Of a DNA stretch of 64,000 nucleotides, positions 25,977 to 34,558 are shown piece after piece. Origin of the DNA: Pseudodonghicola sp048268305 (GTDB lineage Bacteria > Pseudomonadota > Alphaproteobacteria > Rhodobacterales > Rhodobacteraceae); assembly GCF_048268305.1 (NCBI RefSeq), contig NZ_JBLWVT010000004.1:186001-250000 (forward strand), given 5' to 3'. A program made the position numbers and the translations under genes. The stretch's first letter is position 1. Every line of letters begins with the position of its first letter. Under the pieces are notes generated by a model, which was given only the letters and a program-made list of their open reading frames with translations, was not told the origin of the DNA and did no database searches.

Positions 25977-26954
25977 ATGACTTTGCCGGACAGATTGAAG
26001 TCGCTGCGCCTGCCATTGATCGGCAGCCCGCTTTTCATCATCTCGACCCCCGATCTGGTCATCGCCCAATGTCGCGCGGGGATCGTGGGATCCTTCCCGG
26101 CATTGAACGCGCGCGAGAAGGATGGCCAGTCGCTGGAGGAGTGGATCCTGCGCATCAAGGCGGCGCTGGCAGAGCATGACGCGGCGCATCCCGACCGCCC
26201 GGCGGCGCCCTTCGCGGTCAATCAGATCGTGCATCGGTCGAATGCGCGGCTGGAGCGGGATGTGGAGCTTTGCGTGAAACACCGGGTGCCGGTCTGGATC
26301 ACCTCGCTCGGGGCGCAGGAATGGGTCTATGAGGCGGCGCATTCGGTGGGGGCGATCGTGCTGCACGACGTCATCAACAACCGCTTCGCCCACAAGGCCA
26401 TCGACAAGGGCGCCGATGGGCTGATCGCCGTGGCGGCCGGGGCTGGGGGCCATGCCGGGGCGCAATCCCCCTTCGCCCTGGTCCAGGAAATCCGTGACTG
26501 GTTCGATGGGCCGCTGTTCCTGTCCGGGGCCATCGCGCGCGGCGATTCGCTGTTGGCGGCGCTGGCGATGGGGGCGGACGGTGGCTATGCCGGCACCGCG
26601 TTCATCGCCACGGAGGAGGCGAATGCGGTCGCGGCCTACAAGCGGATGATCGCAGAGCACGGGGCCGAGGATATCATCTATTCCAACCTCTTCACCGGGG
26701 TCTGGGGCAATTATCTGAAACCCTCGATCGCCGCTGCCGGGATGGATCCGGAGGCATTGGAGCGGTCCGATCCGTCGAAGATGAGCTTCGCCGAGACCCG
26801 GGAAAAGCCGAAGAGCTGGAAAGAGATATGGGGCGCCGGTCAAGGCATCGGCGCGATCCGAGAGACCGTGCCGACGGCAGCGCTGGTCGATCGTCTCGAA
26901 CGGGAATTCCAGGCGGCACGGGCGCGTCTTGGGCTTCGCTTGGCCGGGATCTGA
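25977..26954 (+). CDS. Nitronate monooxygenase (NMO/2-nitropropane dioxygenase family)
   Basis: A 325-residue FMN-dependent TIM-barrel protein. LPLIGSPLFIISTPDLVIAQ starts the barrel, GLIAVAAGAGGHAG holds the active-site His, and FLSGAIARGDSLLAALAMGADG is the phosphate-binding end. The family oxidises alkyl nitronates and detoxifies propionate-3-nitronate, but homologues are often found in acyl-CoA gene clusters where their role is unproved. It is co-directional with the racemase, 38 bases downstream, with a GGGGAGGAGA ribosome-binding site. Confidence 0.88.
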   Translation: MTLPDRLKSLRLPLIGSPLFIISTPDLVIAQCRAGIVGSFPALNAREKDGQSLEEWILRIKAALAEHDAAHPDRPAAPFAVNQIVHRSNARLERDVELCVKHRVPVWITSLGAQEWVYEAAHSVGAIVLHDVINNRFAHKAIDKGADGLIAVAAGAGGHAGAQSPFALVQEIRDWFDGPLFLSGAIARGDSLLAALAMGADGGYAGTAFIATEEANAVAAYKRMIAEHGAEDIIYSNLFTGVWGNYLKPSIAAAGMDPEALERSDPSKMSFAETREKPKSWKEIWGAGQGIGAIRETVPTAALVDRLEREFQAARARLGLRLAGI

Positions 26955-26998
26955 GCCTTGCAAACCCACGCTGAAAGGGAGACTGCCGCAAGATTAGA

Positions 26999-27023
26999 TT
27001 GCTAGATAATTATTATCATGCTA
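26999..27023. promoter_or_regulatory. Operator 3 (degenerate) of the proposed MarR regulon
   Basis: TTGCTAG and CATGCTA, 11 bases apart, fit the pattern TNGCTNG-N11-CANGCTA shared with the sites at 16209 and 23219, and all three spacers end in TTAT or TATTAT-like AT-rich sequence. It precedes the TRAP transporter operon by about 56 bases. Confidence 0.5.
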
Positions 27024-27079
27024 TCAAAATTTCCAGGAGGACCGGGTGCATAACCCGGATGGGAAAAGGGAGGAAGACC

Positions 27080-28135
27080 ATGAATTCACTCGTCAGAACC
27101 GGCCTGATCGCGGCGTCTGTTTCTGTCCTGGTGCTGAGCGCACATGCAGAGATCACGCTGATCGCCAACGAACCGGGGCCGAACCGCGGGGTCCGGGCCA
27201 AGGCCGTGGAATACATCGGCCAGCAGATCAATGAGCGCACCGGGGGGGAGATCCGGATCGAGCAGAACTGGGGTGGTGCCCTGTTCAAGATCAATGCCGC
27301 ACTGGAGTCGATGTCCACCGGCGTCGCCGACATCGGGCTGATCATCGGCGCCTATGCGCAATCCGAATTTCCCGAACTGGCGATCGGCGATCTGCCGGTG
27401 GCCACCGCCGACCCCTGGGTCATGATGATGGCGATGAACGAGCTGTTCCATACCAATCCGCGCATCCAGGAACGGCTGGACGAGCTGAGCCTGGTCTATG
27501 TCGCCCCCTTTGGCACCTCGCAGGGGATCCTCGGCTGCCAGGACAAGGCGATCAAATCCGCCGATGACTTCAAGGGCGTCAAGATGCGCTATGCCGGCGC
27601 CTATGGCGAGATCTACTCGAACCTGGACGCGAATATGGTCGACATGTCGATCTATGATGCCTTCCAGGGGATGGAGACCGGCCTGCTGGAATGCACGCTG
27701 ACCTATCCCTATTTCGCGGTGGCCACCAAGCTCGACGATATGCTCGACAGTATCACGCCGATGAATTTCAACGGCTCGACCAGCCTGGGCACCTTCATCA
27801 ACAAGCTGACCTTCGAGACGCTCACCCCCGAGCAGCAGAAGGTTGTCACCTCTCTCGATCTGGACGTGATCAACTTCTATTCCGAACAGATGTTCGCGGC
27901 CGATGCGAATGCCTGGGCGGTGATGCGCGATCAGAAGGGTATTCCTGTCTACGAACTGTCGCCCGAGGATTACGCCCGGATGGACAAGGCGGCAGAGCCG
28001 ATGATCACCCGCTGGAAGGTCGACGCCACCGCCAAGGGCTTTGACGCCGATACGCTGTTGGGCGAGTTCCGGACGCTGATCGACAAGTACAACGCCGTAG
28101 TGAAATCCGAAGGCTATCCCTGGGATCGGAGCTGA
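27080..28135 (+). CDS. TRAP transporter periplasmic binding protein (DctP family)
   Basis: A 351-residue exported protein: signal peptide residues 1-23 ending in AHA, then the DctP fold with GALFKINAALESMSTGVADIG, and the conserved ligand-carboxylate Arg region in DDFKGVKMRYAGAYGEIY, then the YDAFQGMETGLLE segment. It captures an organic acid for the DctQ/DctM permease encoded directly downstream. A GGGAGGAAGACC site precedes the ATG. It lies behind operator 3, suggesting that uptake is co-regulated with the acyl-CoA enzymes. Confidence 0.92.
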   Translation: MNSLVRTGLIAASVSVLVLSAHAEITLIANEPGPNRGVRAKAVEYIGQQINERTGGEIRIEQNWGGALFKINAALESMSTGVADIGLIIGAYAQSEFPELAIGDLPVATADPWVMMMAMNELFHTNPRIQERLDELSLVYVAPFGTSQGILGCQDKAIKSADDFKGVKMRYAGAYGEIYSNLDANMVDMSIYDAFQGMETGLLECTLTYPYFAVATKLDDMLDSITPMNFNGSTSLGTFINKLTFETLTPEQQKVVTSLDLDVINFYSEQMFAADANAWAVMRDQKGIPVYELSPEDYARMDKAAEPMITRWKVDATAKGFDADTLLGEFRTLIDKYNAVVKSEGYPWDRS

Positions 28136-28170
28136 CCCAGCCCCGGGGCGGCTGCCCCGCGAGATCTCGC

Positions 28171-28191
28171 CCCCGGCCGCGCGGGCCGGGG
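28171..28191. other. Stem-loop between TRAP binding-protein and permease genes
   Basis: Perfect 8-base arms CCCCGGCC and GGCCGGGG with a 5-base loop. Such stems often protect the 3' end of the abundant binding-protein mRNA and lower permease expression; no T-tract, so it is unlikely to be a full terminator. Confidence 0.5.
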
Positions 28192-28219
28192 TGTGCTCCA
28201 ATTCGGAAGGCTTGATCCA

Positions 28220-28714
28220 ATGACCCGATTGATTGAGCGGTGGCTCAATACCGCGGCGGCTGTCGCGATCCTACTGCTGTGCCTGTTGATCGTCGCCAAT
28301 GTGTTCGGCCGGCAATTCCTGCACCGCGGTATTCCCGACGTCATCATTCTCGTGCGCGAACTCATGGTTCCCGCGATCCTCTTCCCGCTGGCCTCGGCCA
28401 CGTCGTCGCGGGCCCATGTGGCGATCGATGTCATCGCCCAGCATTTTCCCGCCGCGCTGAACCGCTGGATCGCGGTCCTGGCGATCCTGTTCGGCCTTCT
28501 GGTGGCCACCGTGCTGCTCTGGGCTGGCTGGGAAGAACTCGTTCGCACCTGGAAATCCGGTGCCCATTACTCGGGTGATTTCCAACTGCCCAAATGGCCG
28601 AGCCGGCTGATGTTTGTCCTGGCCATCGGCCTGTTCGAACTGCGTCTGCTGCAACTGCTGTGGGTCGATCTCAAGGCGGCCGTCACCGGCGTTCCCGCGC
28701 CCAGCCAAATCTGA
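28220..28714 (+). CDS. TRAP transporter small permease (DctQ family)
   Basis: A 164-residue protein with four hydrophobic segments (from residues 12, 46, 87 and 128 approximately), the length and topology of DctQ. ANVFGRQFLHRGIPDVIILVREL matches the conserved first loop, where the family often reads F-x-R-Y. The ATG at 28220 is preceded by GGAAGG; a TTG or other start at 28193 is unlikely. It links the binding protein to DctM. Confidence 0.88.
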   Translation: MTRLIERWLNTAAAVAILLLCLLIVANVFGRQFLHRGIPDVIILVRELMVPAILFPLASATSSRAHVAIDVIAQHFPAALNRWIAVLAILFGLLVATVLLWAGWEELVRTWKSGAHYSGDFQLPKWPSRLMFVLAIGLFELRLLQLLWVDLKAAVTGVPAPSQI

Positions 28715-28730
28715 CGGAAGGAACCGCATC

Positions 28731-30071
28731 ATGGACATGGCAACTGTGGGCTATATCGCCTGCGCCCTCGTCATCTTTCTGCTCGCCATCCGGGTGCCGA
28801 TCGCCTTCGCCATCGGCGGGGTGGCGGTGGCCGCGATCTTTATCGTCTTCGCCTTTCGCACCGGCACCTTCATGCCGGAGCGTGCGATCCGCACCACCCT
28901 GTCGCTGGCCTTCTCCTCGGCCTTCGATCTGGTCCATTCCTATGATCTGTCGATGATCCCGCTGTTCATCGCCCTGGGCCATGTCGCCTATAGGGCGGGG
29001 ATCACCACCGAGATTTACGAGGCCGCGCGGGTCTGGCTGGTGCGTCTGCCCGGCGGCGTCGCCATCGCCTCGGTCGCGGGCTGCGGCGGGTTCTCGGCGA
29101 TCTCGGGGTCGTCCATCGCCTGCGCCTCGACCATGGGACGGATCTGCACGCCCGAGATGCTGCGGCTGAACTATGATCCCCGGCTGGCGACCGCCTCGGT
29201 CGCGGCAGGGGGCACGCTGGGCTCGTTGATCCCGCCGTCGGTGCTGTTCATCATCTACGGCATCTTCACCGAAAGCTCGATCAGCCAGCTGTTCCTGGCG
29301 GGCTTCCTGCCGGGCATCCTGTCGCTTCTGGGCTATGCGCTGGTGATCATCCTCTGGGTGCGCCGCTCGCCCGAGATCGCGCCGGTTCCGACCGAGGTGT
29401 TCAGCACCCGGCAGAAGCTTGCCGCCGCCGTCGCGGCCTGGCCGGCGGTCCTGCTGTTCATTCTGGTGCTGGGCGGCATCTATGGCGGCTTCTTCACCGC
29501 GACTGAGGCGGCGGCTCTGTCGCTGATGTTCGCGACGCTTCTGGGGATCGCGCGCCGCAAGATCCGGGTGACGGATGTGATCCCGCTGATCCGCGAGACC
29601 ATGGGCACCACCGGCGCGATCTTCCTGATCGCCGCCTGCGCCAAGATCTTCGTTGCGCTGATCGCGCTGACCGGCCTGTCGAACAGCCTTGTCGGGTTGC
29701 TGAACGCCGCCAACGTCGGCCCGGGGTCGTTCATCCTGATGGTCTGCGTGATCTATCTGGTGCTGGGGATGTTTCTCGACCCGGTGGGGATCATCGTGCT
29801 GACCCTGCCGCTGATGATCCCGATGGTCGAGAATTACGACATGAACCTGATCTGGTTCGGCGTCGTGGTGGTGAAGCTGCTCGAGATCGGGCTGATCACC
29901 CCGCCGGTCGGGCTGAACGTCTTCGTGCTGGCCTCGGTGCTTGAGGAAAAGGTCGAGATCGGCAAGATTTTCGCGGGTCTCTGGCGGTTCCTCGGGATCG
30001 ATCTGGTGGTGCTCGCGCTGCTGATCCTGGTGCCGGCGATATCGCTCTTCCTGCCGACATCGATGTATTGA
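28731..30071 (+). CDS. TRAP transporter large permease (DctM family)
   Basis: A 446-residue inner-membrane protein with about 12 hydrophobic segments. IRVPIAFAIGG at the N terminus, SIPLFI-like YDLSMIPLFIALG, AGCGGFSAISGSSIACASTMG and GGTLGSLIPPSVLFIIYG are DctM hallmarks; the latter two contribute to the Na+-coupled elevator transport site. GAAGGA precedes the ATG. Co-transcribed with DctP, DctQ and a CoA ligase. Confidence 0.94.
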   Translation: MDMATVGYIACALVIFLLAIRVPIAFAIGGVAVAAIFIVFAFRTGTFMPERAIRTTLSLAFSSAFDLVHSYDLSMIPLFIALGHVAYRAGITTEIYEAARVWLVRLPGGVAIASVAGCGGFSAISGSSIACASTMGRICTPEMLRLNYDPRLATASVAAGGTLGSLIPPSVLFIIYGIFTESSISQLFLAGFLPGILSLLGYALVIILWVRRSPEIAPVPTEVFSTRQKLAAAVAAWPAVLLFILVLGGIYGGFFTATEAAALSLMFATLLGIARRKIRVTDVIPLIRETMGTTGAIFLIAACAKIFVALIALTGLSNSLVGLLNAANVGPGSFILMVCVIYLVLGMFLDPVGIIVLTLPLMIPMVENYDMNLIWFGVVVVKLLEIGLITPPVGLNVFVLASVLEEKVEIGKIFAGLWRFLGIDLVVLALLILVPAISLFLPTSMY

Positions 30072-30081
30072 GGGACCTGAC

Positions 30082-31614
30082 ATGATCCGTTTCACTCCCC
30101 CCGCGGTCGAGAACGAACAGTTCATCAATTTCGGTGCAGCGCTGGCCGAGAACGCGGTACGCTTCGCCGATAAGCCGGCGGTGATCCTGCCCGACCGTCA
30201 GGTCACCTGGGCCGAATTCGGCGCCCTGGTGGCCCGGGTCGCGGGCAGGCTCGCCAAAGAAGGCATCGGCCGGGGCAGCTTCGTCGCGACCCTGGCCGAG
30301 AATTCGCTGGAAAACGTGGTGATCTATTGCGCCACGCTGGCGGTCGGGGCCTGCATCGTGCCCCTGCCGTTCTCTGCCACACCCGAGGCGCTTGTCCGGA
30401 TGGTCGCTGACAGCCGCGCGGCGCTGCTCTTCGCCTCGCCCGCGCAGCGGGCGGTGGCCGAGGGGCTGGGGGCGCCGCAGGTGCTGGACCTCGCGACGCT
30501 TCTCGACTGGGCGGCGGCGACCGATCCGATCCCAGCGGCCGGGATCGCGCCGGAGGATCTTTTCAACATCATCTACTCCTCCGGCACCACCGGGTTGCCC
30601 AAGGGGATCTTGCACGACCACCGGTTCCGGTCGCGGCAATTGTCGCGGGTCACCCGCTTCGGGTTGAACGAAACCTCGCGGCTGATCATCTCGACGCCGA
30701 TCTATTCCAACACAACGCTGTTCGGGATGCTGCCGACGCTGATGCTCGGGGCGACGCTGGTGGTGATGCCCAAGTTCAACACGGTGGAATTCCTGCGCCT
30801 GTCGCAGGACCACAGGGTCACCCATGCGATCCTGGTGCCGGTGCAATACATGCGCCTGATGGCGGAGCCGACATTCGGCGATTACGACCTGTCCAGCTAT
30901 GAGTGCAAATTCTCCACCTCGGCACCGCTGCCGGGCAGGCTGATCGCCCAGATCATGGCGCGCTGGCCCGGCAATCTGATCGAGGTCTATGGCATGACCG
31001 AGGGCGGGATTTCCTCCGCGCTGAACTGCGCGGCCTTCCCTGACAAGTGGGATACCGTCGGCCGCCCCGGCGAGGGGGTGGACATGCGGGTGATCGACGA
31101 GGCCGGGCAGGAGCTGCCCCAGGGCGCCTTTGGGGAGCTGGTCGGGCGCGGTCCGTCGATGATGCCGGCCTATCACAACCTGCCGGACAAGACGGCAGAG
31201 CTTTTCTGGCAGGATGCCGAGGGCCGTCATTTCATCCGCTCCGGTGACATGGGCCGGATCGACGAGGATGGCTTCATCCACCTGATGGATCGCAAGAAGG
31301 ACATGATCATCTCTGGCGGCTTCAATATCTATGCCGCCGATCTTGAGGCGGCGTTGCGCCAGCACCCGGAGGTGGCCGATGCCGCGGTCATCGCGGTGCC
31401 GAGCGAGGCCTGGGGGGAAACGCCCCTGGGGGTCGTGGTCTTGGCCGAAGGCGCGACGGTGACGGCGGCGGAGCTGCGCGACTGGGCCAATGCGCGACTG
31501 GGCAAGACCCAGCGGCTGTCCGATGTGGTGCTGATGGAGGCGCTGCCGCGCAGCGAGATCGGCAAGGTGCTGAAACGCGATCTGCGCGCCCCCTATTGGC
31601 AAGGGCGGGCGTGA
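30082..31614 (+). CDS. AMP-dependent acyl/aryl-CoA ligase (second ANL enzyme)
   Basis: A 510-residue ANL ligase with YSSGTTGLPKG as P-loop, EVYGMTEGG as adenine motif, SGDMGRIDEDGFIHLMDR as hinge, and DMIISGGFNIYA. The acylating Lys lies in RSEIGKVLKR. It begins 10 bases after the TRAP permease stop, so the ligase and transporter are surely co-transcribed. Its likely job is activation of the TRAP-imported acid; it differs from the 20418-22010 ligase, giving the island two distinct activation steps. Confidence 0.92.
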   Translation: MIRFTPPAVENEQFINFGAALAENAVRFADKPAVILPDRQVTWAEFGALVARVAGRLAKEGIGRGSFVATLAENSLENVVIYCATLAVGACIVPLPFSATPEALVRMVADSRAALLFASPAQRAVAEGLGAPQVLDLATLLDWAAATDPIPAAGIAPEDLFNIIYSSGTTGLPKGILHDHRFRSRQLSRVTRFGLNETSRLIISTPIYSNTTLFGMLPTLMLGATLVVMPKFNTVEFLRLSQDHRVTHAILVPVQYMRLMAEPTFGDYDLSSYECKFSTSAPLPGRLIAQIMARWPGNLIEVYGMTEGGISSALNCAAFPDKWDTVGRPGEGVDMRVIDEAGQELPQGAFGELVGRGPSMMPAYHNLPDKTAELFWQDAEGRHFIRSGDMGRIDEDGFIHLMDRKKDMIISGGFNIYAADLEAALRQHPEVADAAVIAVPSEAWGETPLGVVVLAEGATVTAAELRDWANARLGKTQRLSDVVLMEALPRSEIGKVLKRDLRAPYWQGRA

Positions 31615-31859
31615 CGGGAAGGCCTCGCGCCCTGTCGCCCTCCTAGTGTTGCCCGAGGGGGCGCTGCCGCCAGTCGATGCGACGGCTGGCGAAATAAGTC
31701 ACTGTCGCGGATCAGGCGGAGGCAAGGCCGTGTCGCTTCAGCCTGCGACAAGGCCTGGAGCGCAGCCCGTCGCGACATCCCGTCCGAGGCCGAATGATGC
31801 CATCGGTCGGGAAACATCCCGGTCGCCCTGCGGCGAAATTTCATGTGCTTTGAGGGGAA

Positions 31860-31936
31860 TGGTAGCGGAGGAGGGACTCGAACCCCCGACACGCGGATTA
31901 TGATTCCGCTGCTCTAACCAACTGAGCTACTCCGCC
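31860..31936 (-). tRNA. tRNA-Met (anticodon CAU), CCA encoded
   Basis: The minus strand folds into a full cloverleaf of 77 bases: acceptor GGCGGAG pairing with CTCCGCT (one G-U), D arm GCTC/GAGC, anticodon stem GCGGA/TCCGC with loop ATCATAA giving CAU, a 5-base variable region, T arm GGGGG/CCCTC with loop TTCGAGT, and A73 plus genomic CCA. The acceptor lacks the unpaired 1-72 of initiator tRNA, so it is the elongator type; a lysidine-modified Ile tRNA is less likely. The preceding 245 bases (31615-31859) hold nothing I can support. Confidence 0.95.
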
Positions 31937-32029
31937 ATGGGTGCAGGCGATTTAGGGGAGACGGCAGAGCGGGTCAAGCGGGAATTTCGCCCCGTGGGCA
32001 ATGTTTTCCCCTTTCTCGTCGCGCGGCTC

Positions 32030-32998
32030 TCAGGCGGCTTCGCCGTGGGCCTCTGCCACGCGCCGGATGAAGTCGGCGCAAAGCCCCGGCGCGGTGATCG
32101 GCAGCATGTGGCCACGTTCGGGAACGGATTCGAAATGCAGGCCGAAGGCCCGCATCTTCTGACCCTGGCCATCGGGCGGCAACAGATTGTCCTTGGCACC
32201 GAAGAGCACGCCGCCGGGGGTCTTCAGCGCGTCGGCATAGCGGTCCTGCTGAGAGCGGATGCCGCCCATCGCCTCCATGTAATCGGCCGAGGCCGAGATG
32301 AAGCCCTTCGGTCGCAGCCCCAATGCGCCACCGCCACGGGCCAGAAAGTCATCGGGCCAGGTCTCGGGGCGGAACACCTCGGTCAGCACGGTCATGGCGG
32401 TGCGCTGGGCCATCGGCGCGGCGATGGTGTGACCGATCAGGCGCCGCAGCAGCGGCGAGGCCACATCGAGGCCGCGAAAGGCGTCCATCTCGTCGGGCTG
32501 GGTATGGGTCAGCGGACTGATCAGCGCCAGCGCGCGGGTCTGCTGCGGTCGCGCCATCGCCATCGCCAGCGCCACTGCGCCGCCCAGAGAATGACCGACC
32601 AGCACGGGGTTTCGCACCCCCAGCGCATCGAGACATTGGTGGATCATCCGCGCCTGTTCGGGCAGGGCGGCAAGGCTGTCGCTGTCACGCTCGGAATAAC
32701 CGCAGCCGGGCCGGTCCAGCACGATCACGCGATAATCCGTCTCCAGCAGCGGGGCGATGCCATAGGTGAAGTGCTGCAATTGCCCCGACAGCCCGTGGAT
32801 CAGCACCACTGCGGGCGCATCGCGCGGGCCGAGATCGAGGTAATGGATCGCGCCGCCGCGGACCTTCTGCATCTGTCCTGCCCGCGGCACCAGAATTTCG
32901 GCCTTGCGGCTGAGCGCCGCGGTCCAAAGCGCGGCGCCGATCAGCAGCAGCGCGATCATCACCAGCGGAATCAGCAGGATGCTAAGAAGAATGGACAT
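32030..32998 (-). CDS. Alpha/beta hydrolase with N-terminal membrane anchor
   Basis: The 322-residue protein begins with a single hydrophobic helix (residues 2-25) and continues with an alpha/beta-hydrolase fold: VVLIHGLSGQ oxyanion region, the nucleophile elbow GHSLGG, and the C-terminal His in ERGHMLP with an acid in GAKDNLL. Starting 5 bases after the Baeyer-Villiger-type monooxygenase stop, it probably hydrolyses the ester or lactone that enzyme makes. Start at ATG 32998; the frame stays open upstream inside the monooxygenase gene but has no family sequence there. Confidence 0.88.
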   Translation of the reverse strand: MSILLSILLIPLVMIALLLIGAALWTAALSRKAEILVPRAGQMQKVRGGAIHYLDLGPRDAPAVVLIHGLSGQLQHFTYGIAPLLETDYRVIVLDRPGCGYSERDSDSLAALPEQARMIHQCLDALGVRNPVLVGHSLGGAVALAMAMARPQQTRALALISPLTHTQPDEMDAFRGLDVASPLLRRLIGHTIAAPMAQRTAMTVLTEVFRPETWPDDFLARGGGALGLRPKGFISASADYMEAMGGIRSQQDRYADALKTPGGVLFGAKDNLLPPDGQGQKMRAFGLHFESVPERGHMLPITAPGLCADFIRRVAEAHGEAA

Positions 32999-33002
32999 GG
33001 GA

Positions 33003-34469
33003 TCAGACGTTCCTTTCGGCGCGATAGTGTTCCAGCCCCGCCCGGGCCAGACGTCTGCGGTATTCCCCGGCGGTCCCGGGCCAGAGCGTGGTATTGCGGC
33101 CGCGGCCGTCCTGATACCAGGACTCGCAGCCGCCCGCCTGCCAGACGGTGGCCTTAAGGCGGGTGTCCATCTCTGCCTCGAAGGCCTGCTGCGCCTCGGG
33201 GTCGGGGTCAACCGCCAAAAGCGCGTTGTGGCGCATCTCGTCCAGCAGGCGGCCGATATGGTTCGCCTGTGCCTCGATCATCAGCAGCACCGAATTATGC
33301 CCGAGCCCGCTGTGGGGGCCGAGCAGGAAGAACAGGTTGGGAAAGCCCGAGACCGCCAGGCCCAGGTGCGCCTCGATCCGCCGAAGCCAGCGGCGGGCCA
33401 GGCTGCGCCCGCCGACGCCGGTGACCTTCGTCCCCCGCAGCGCGTCGGTGACGCGAAAGCCGGTGGCCCAGATCAGCACATCGGCCTCGGCCATCTGGCC
33501 GTTGGCGGCGATCAGCCGGTTGCCTTCGATCCGGTCGAGCCCCGAGGCGATGGTGGTGACATTGTCGCGCGCCAGGGTCGGATACCAGTCGCTGGAGCTG
33601 AGGATGCGTTTGCAGCCGATGCGATAGGGCGGTGTCAGGGCGGTTCTGAGCGCAGGGTCGGCGATCGCCTTTTCCATCGTCCGGCGCCACAGCTTCATGG
33701 CCTGTCGTACCGCGACGGGCCGGCCCCGGAACAGCATGTGCCGCGCCTCATAGGTGCGATAGAGCCACCAGCGCCGCAGTGATCGGGTGATCGGCAACCT
33801 TCGGTGCAGCGCCCGCATGCCCGCGCCGATGGAGCGATCGACGCGCGGCAGCACATAGGGTGGGGTGCGTTGGAATACGGTCAGATGGGCGGCGCGCCTG
33901 GCCAGCTCGGGCACGATCTGCACCGCCGAGGCGCCGCTGCCCACCACCGCCACCCGCTTGCCGTCGATGTCGGCGTCGTGATCCCAGCGGGCAGAGTGGA
34001 AGGCTGGGCCGGGAAAGCTGTTCAGCCCCTCGATCGGGGGCAGCAGTGGCTGGTGCAGGGCGCCGGTCGCAAGCACGAGCACCGGAGCGGCAAAGCGGTC
34101 GCCCCGCGCGGTCTCGACCTGCCAGCCGGCGCCATTCCAATGCGCCGCCGCCAGCTCCTGCCCGAAGCGGCAATAGTGATAAAGCCCCTCCCTGTGCGCG
34201 ACATTGCGCATATAGGCCCAGATCTCCGCGCCCGGGGCATAGCTGCGGCTCCAGTCCGGATTGGGGTGCGAGGCGATGGAGTAGAGATGCGAGGGGATGT
34301 CGCAGGCCACCCCGGGATAGGTATTGTCGCGCCAGGTGCCGCCGATATCTCCGGCCTTCTCGAGGATGACGATATTGCTCAGCCCGCGCCGGCGTGCCTC
34401 CAGCGCCATGATCAGGCCGGAAAATCCGGCGCCGACGATCAGGATGTCACTGTGGTGGATATCTGTCAT
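33003..34469 (-). CDS. Flavin-containing monooxygenase, Baeyer-Villiger type
   Basis: The 488-residue FAD/NADPH enzyme has the N-terminal FAD motif GAGFSGL, GDIGGTWRDNTYPGVACD, the type I Baeyer-Villiger fingerprint in FPGPAFHSARWDHD (F-x-G-x3-H-x3-W-D) and the second nucleotide motif VAVVGSGASAVQIVPEL. Type I BVMOs insert oxygen next to a ketone. I used the ATG at 34469; a TTG 30 bases upstream is in frame but has no better ribosome-binding site. Pairing with a hydrolase suggests ketone to ester to alcohol plus acid. Confidence 0.9.
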   Translation of the reverse strand: MTDIHHSDILIVGAGFSGLIMALEARRRGLSNIVILEKAGDIGGTWRDNTYPGVACDIPSHLYSIASHPNPDWSRSYAPGAEIWAYMRNVAHREGLYHYCRFGQELAAAHWNGAGWQVETARGDRFAAPVLVLATGALHQPLLPPIEGLNSFPGPAFHSARWDHDADIDGKRVAVVGSGASAVQIVPELARRAAHLTVFQRTPPYVLPRVDRSIGAGMRALHRRLPITRSLRRWWLYRTYEARHMLFRGRPVAVRQAMKLWRRTMEKAIADPALRTALTPPYRIGCKRILSSSDWYPTLARDNVTTIASGLDRIEGNRLIAANGQMAEADVLIWATGFRVTDALRGTKVTGVGGRSLARRWLRRIEAHLGLAVSGFPNLFFLLGPHSGLGHNSVLLMIEAQANHIGRLLDEMRHNALLAVDPDPEAQQAFEAEMDTRLKATVWQAGGCESWYQDGRGRNTTLWPGTAGEYRRRLARAGLEHYRAERNV

Positions 34470-34558
34470 CGGGGGTTGCTTTCCCTTTGTTCTCCACAAC
34501 CTTACCGATAATTCCGGCTCTGGGAAGCGAGATCGCGTGGCTGCGACGCGACGCCGCC

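Noticed and set aside
31615..31859. Small RNA or gene between the CoA ligase and the tRNA
   Set aside because: No clear reading frame, ribosome-binding site or terminator hairpin was found.
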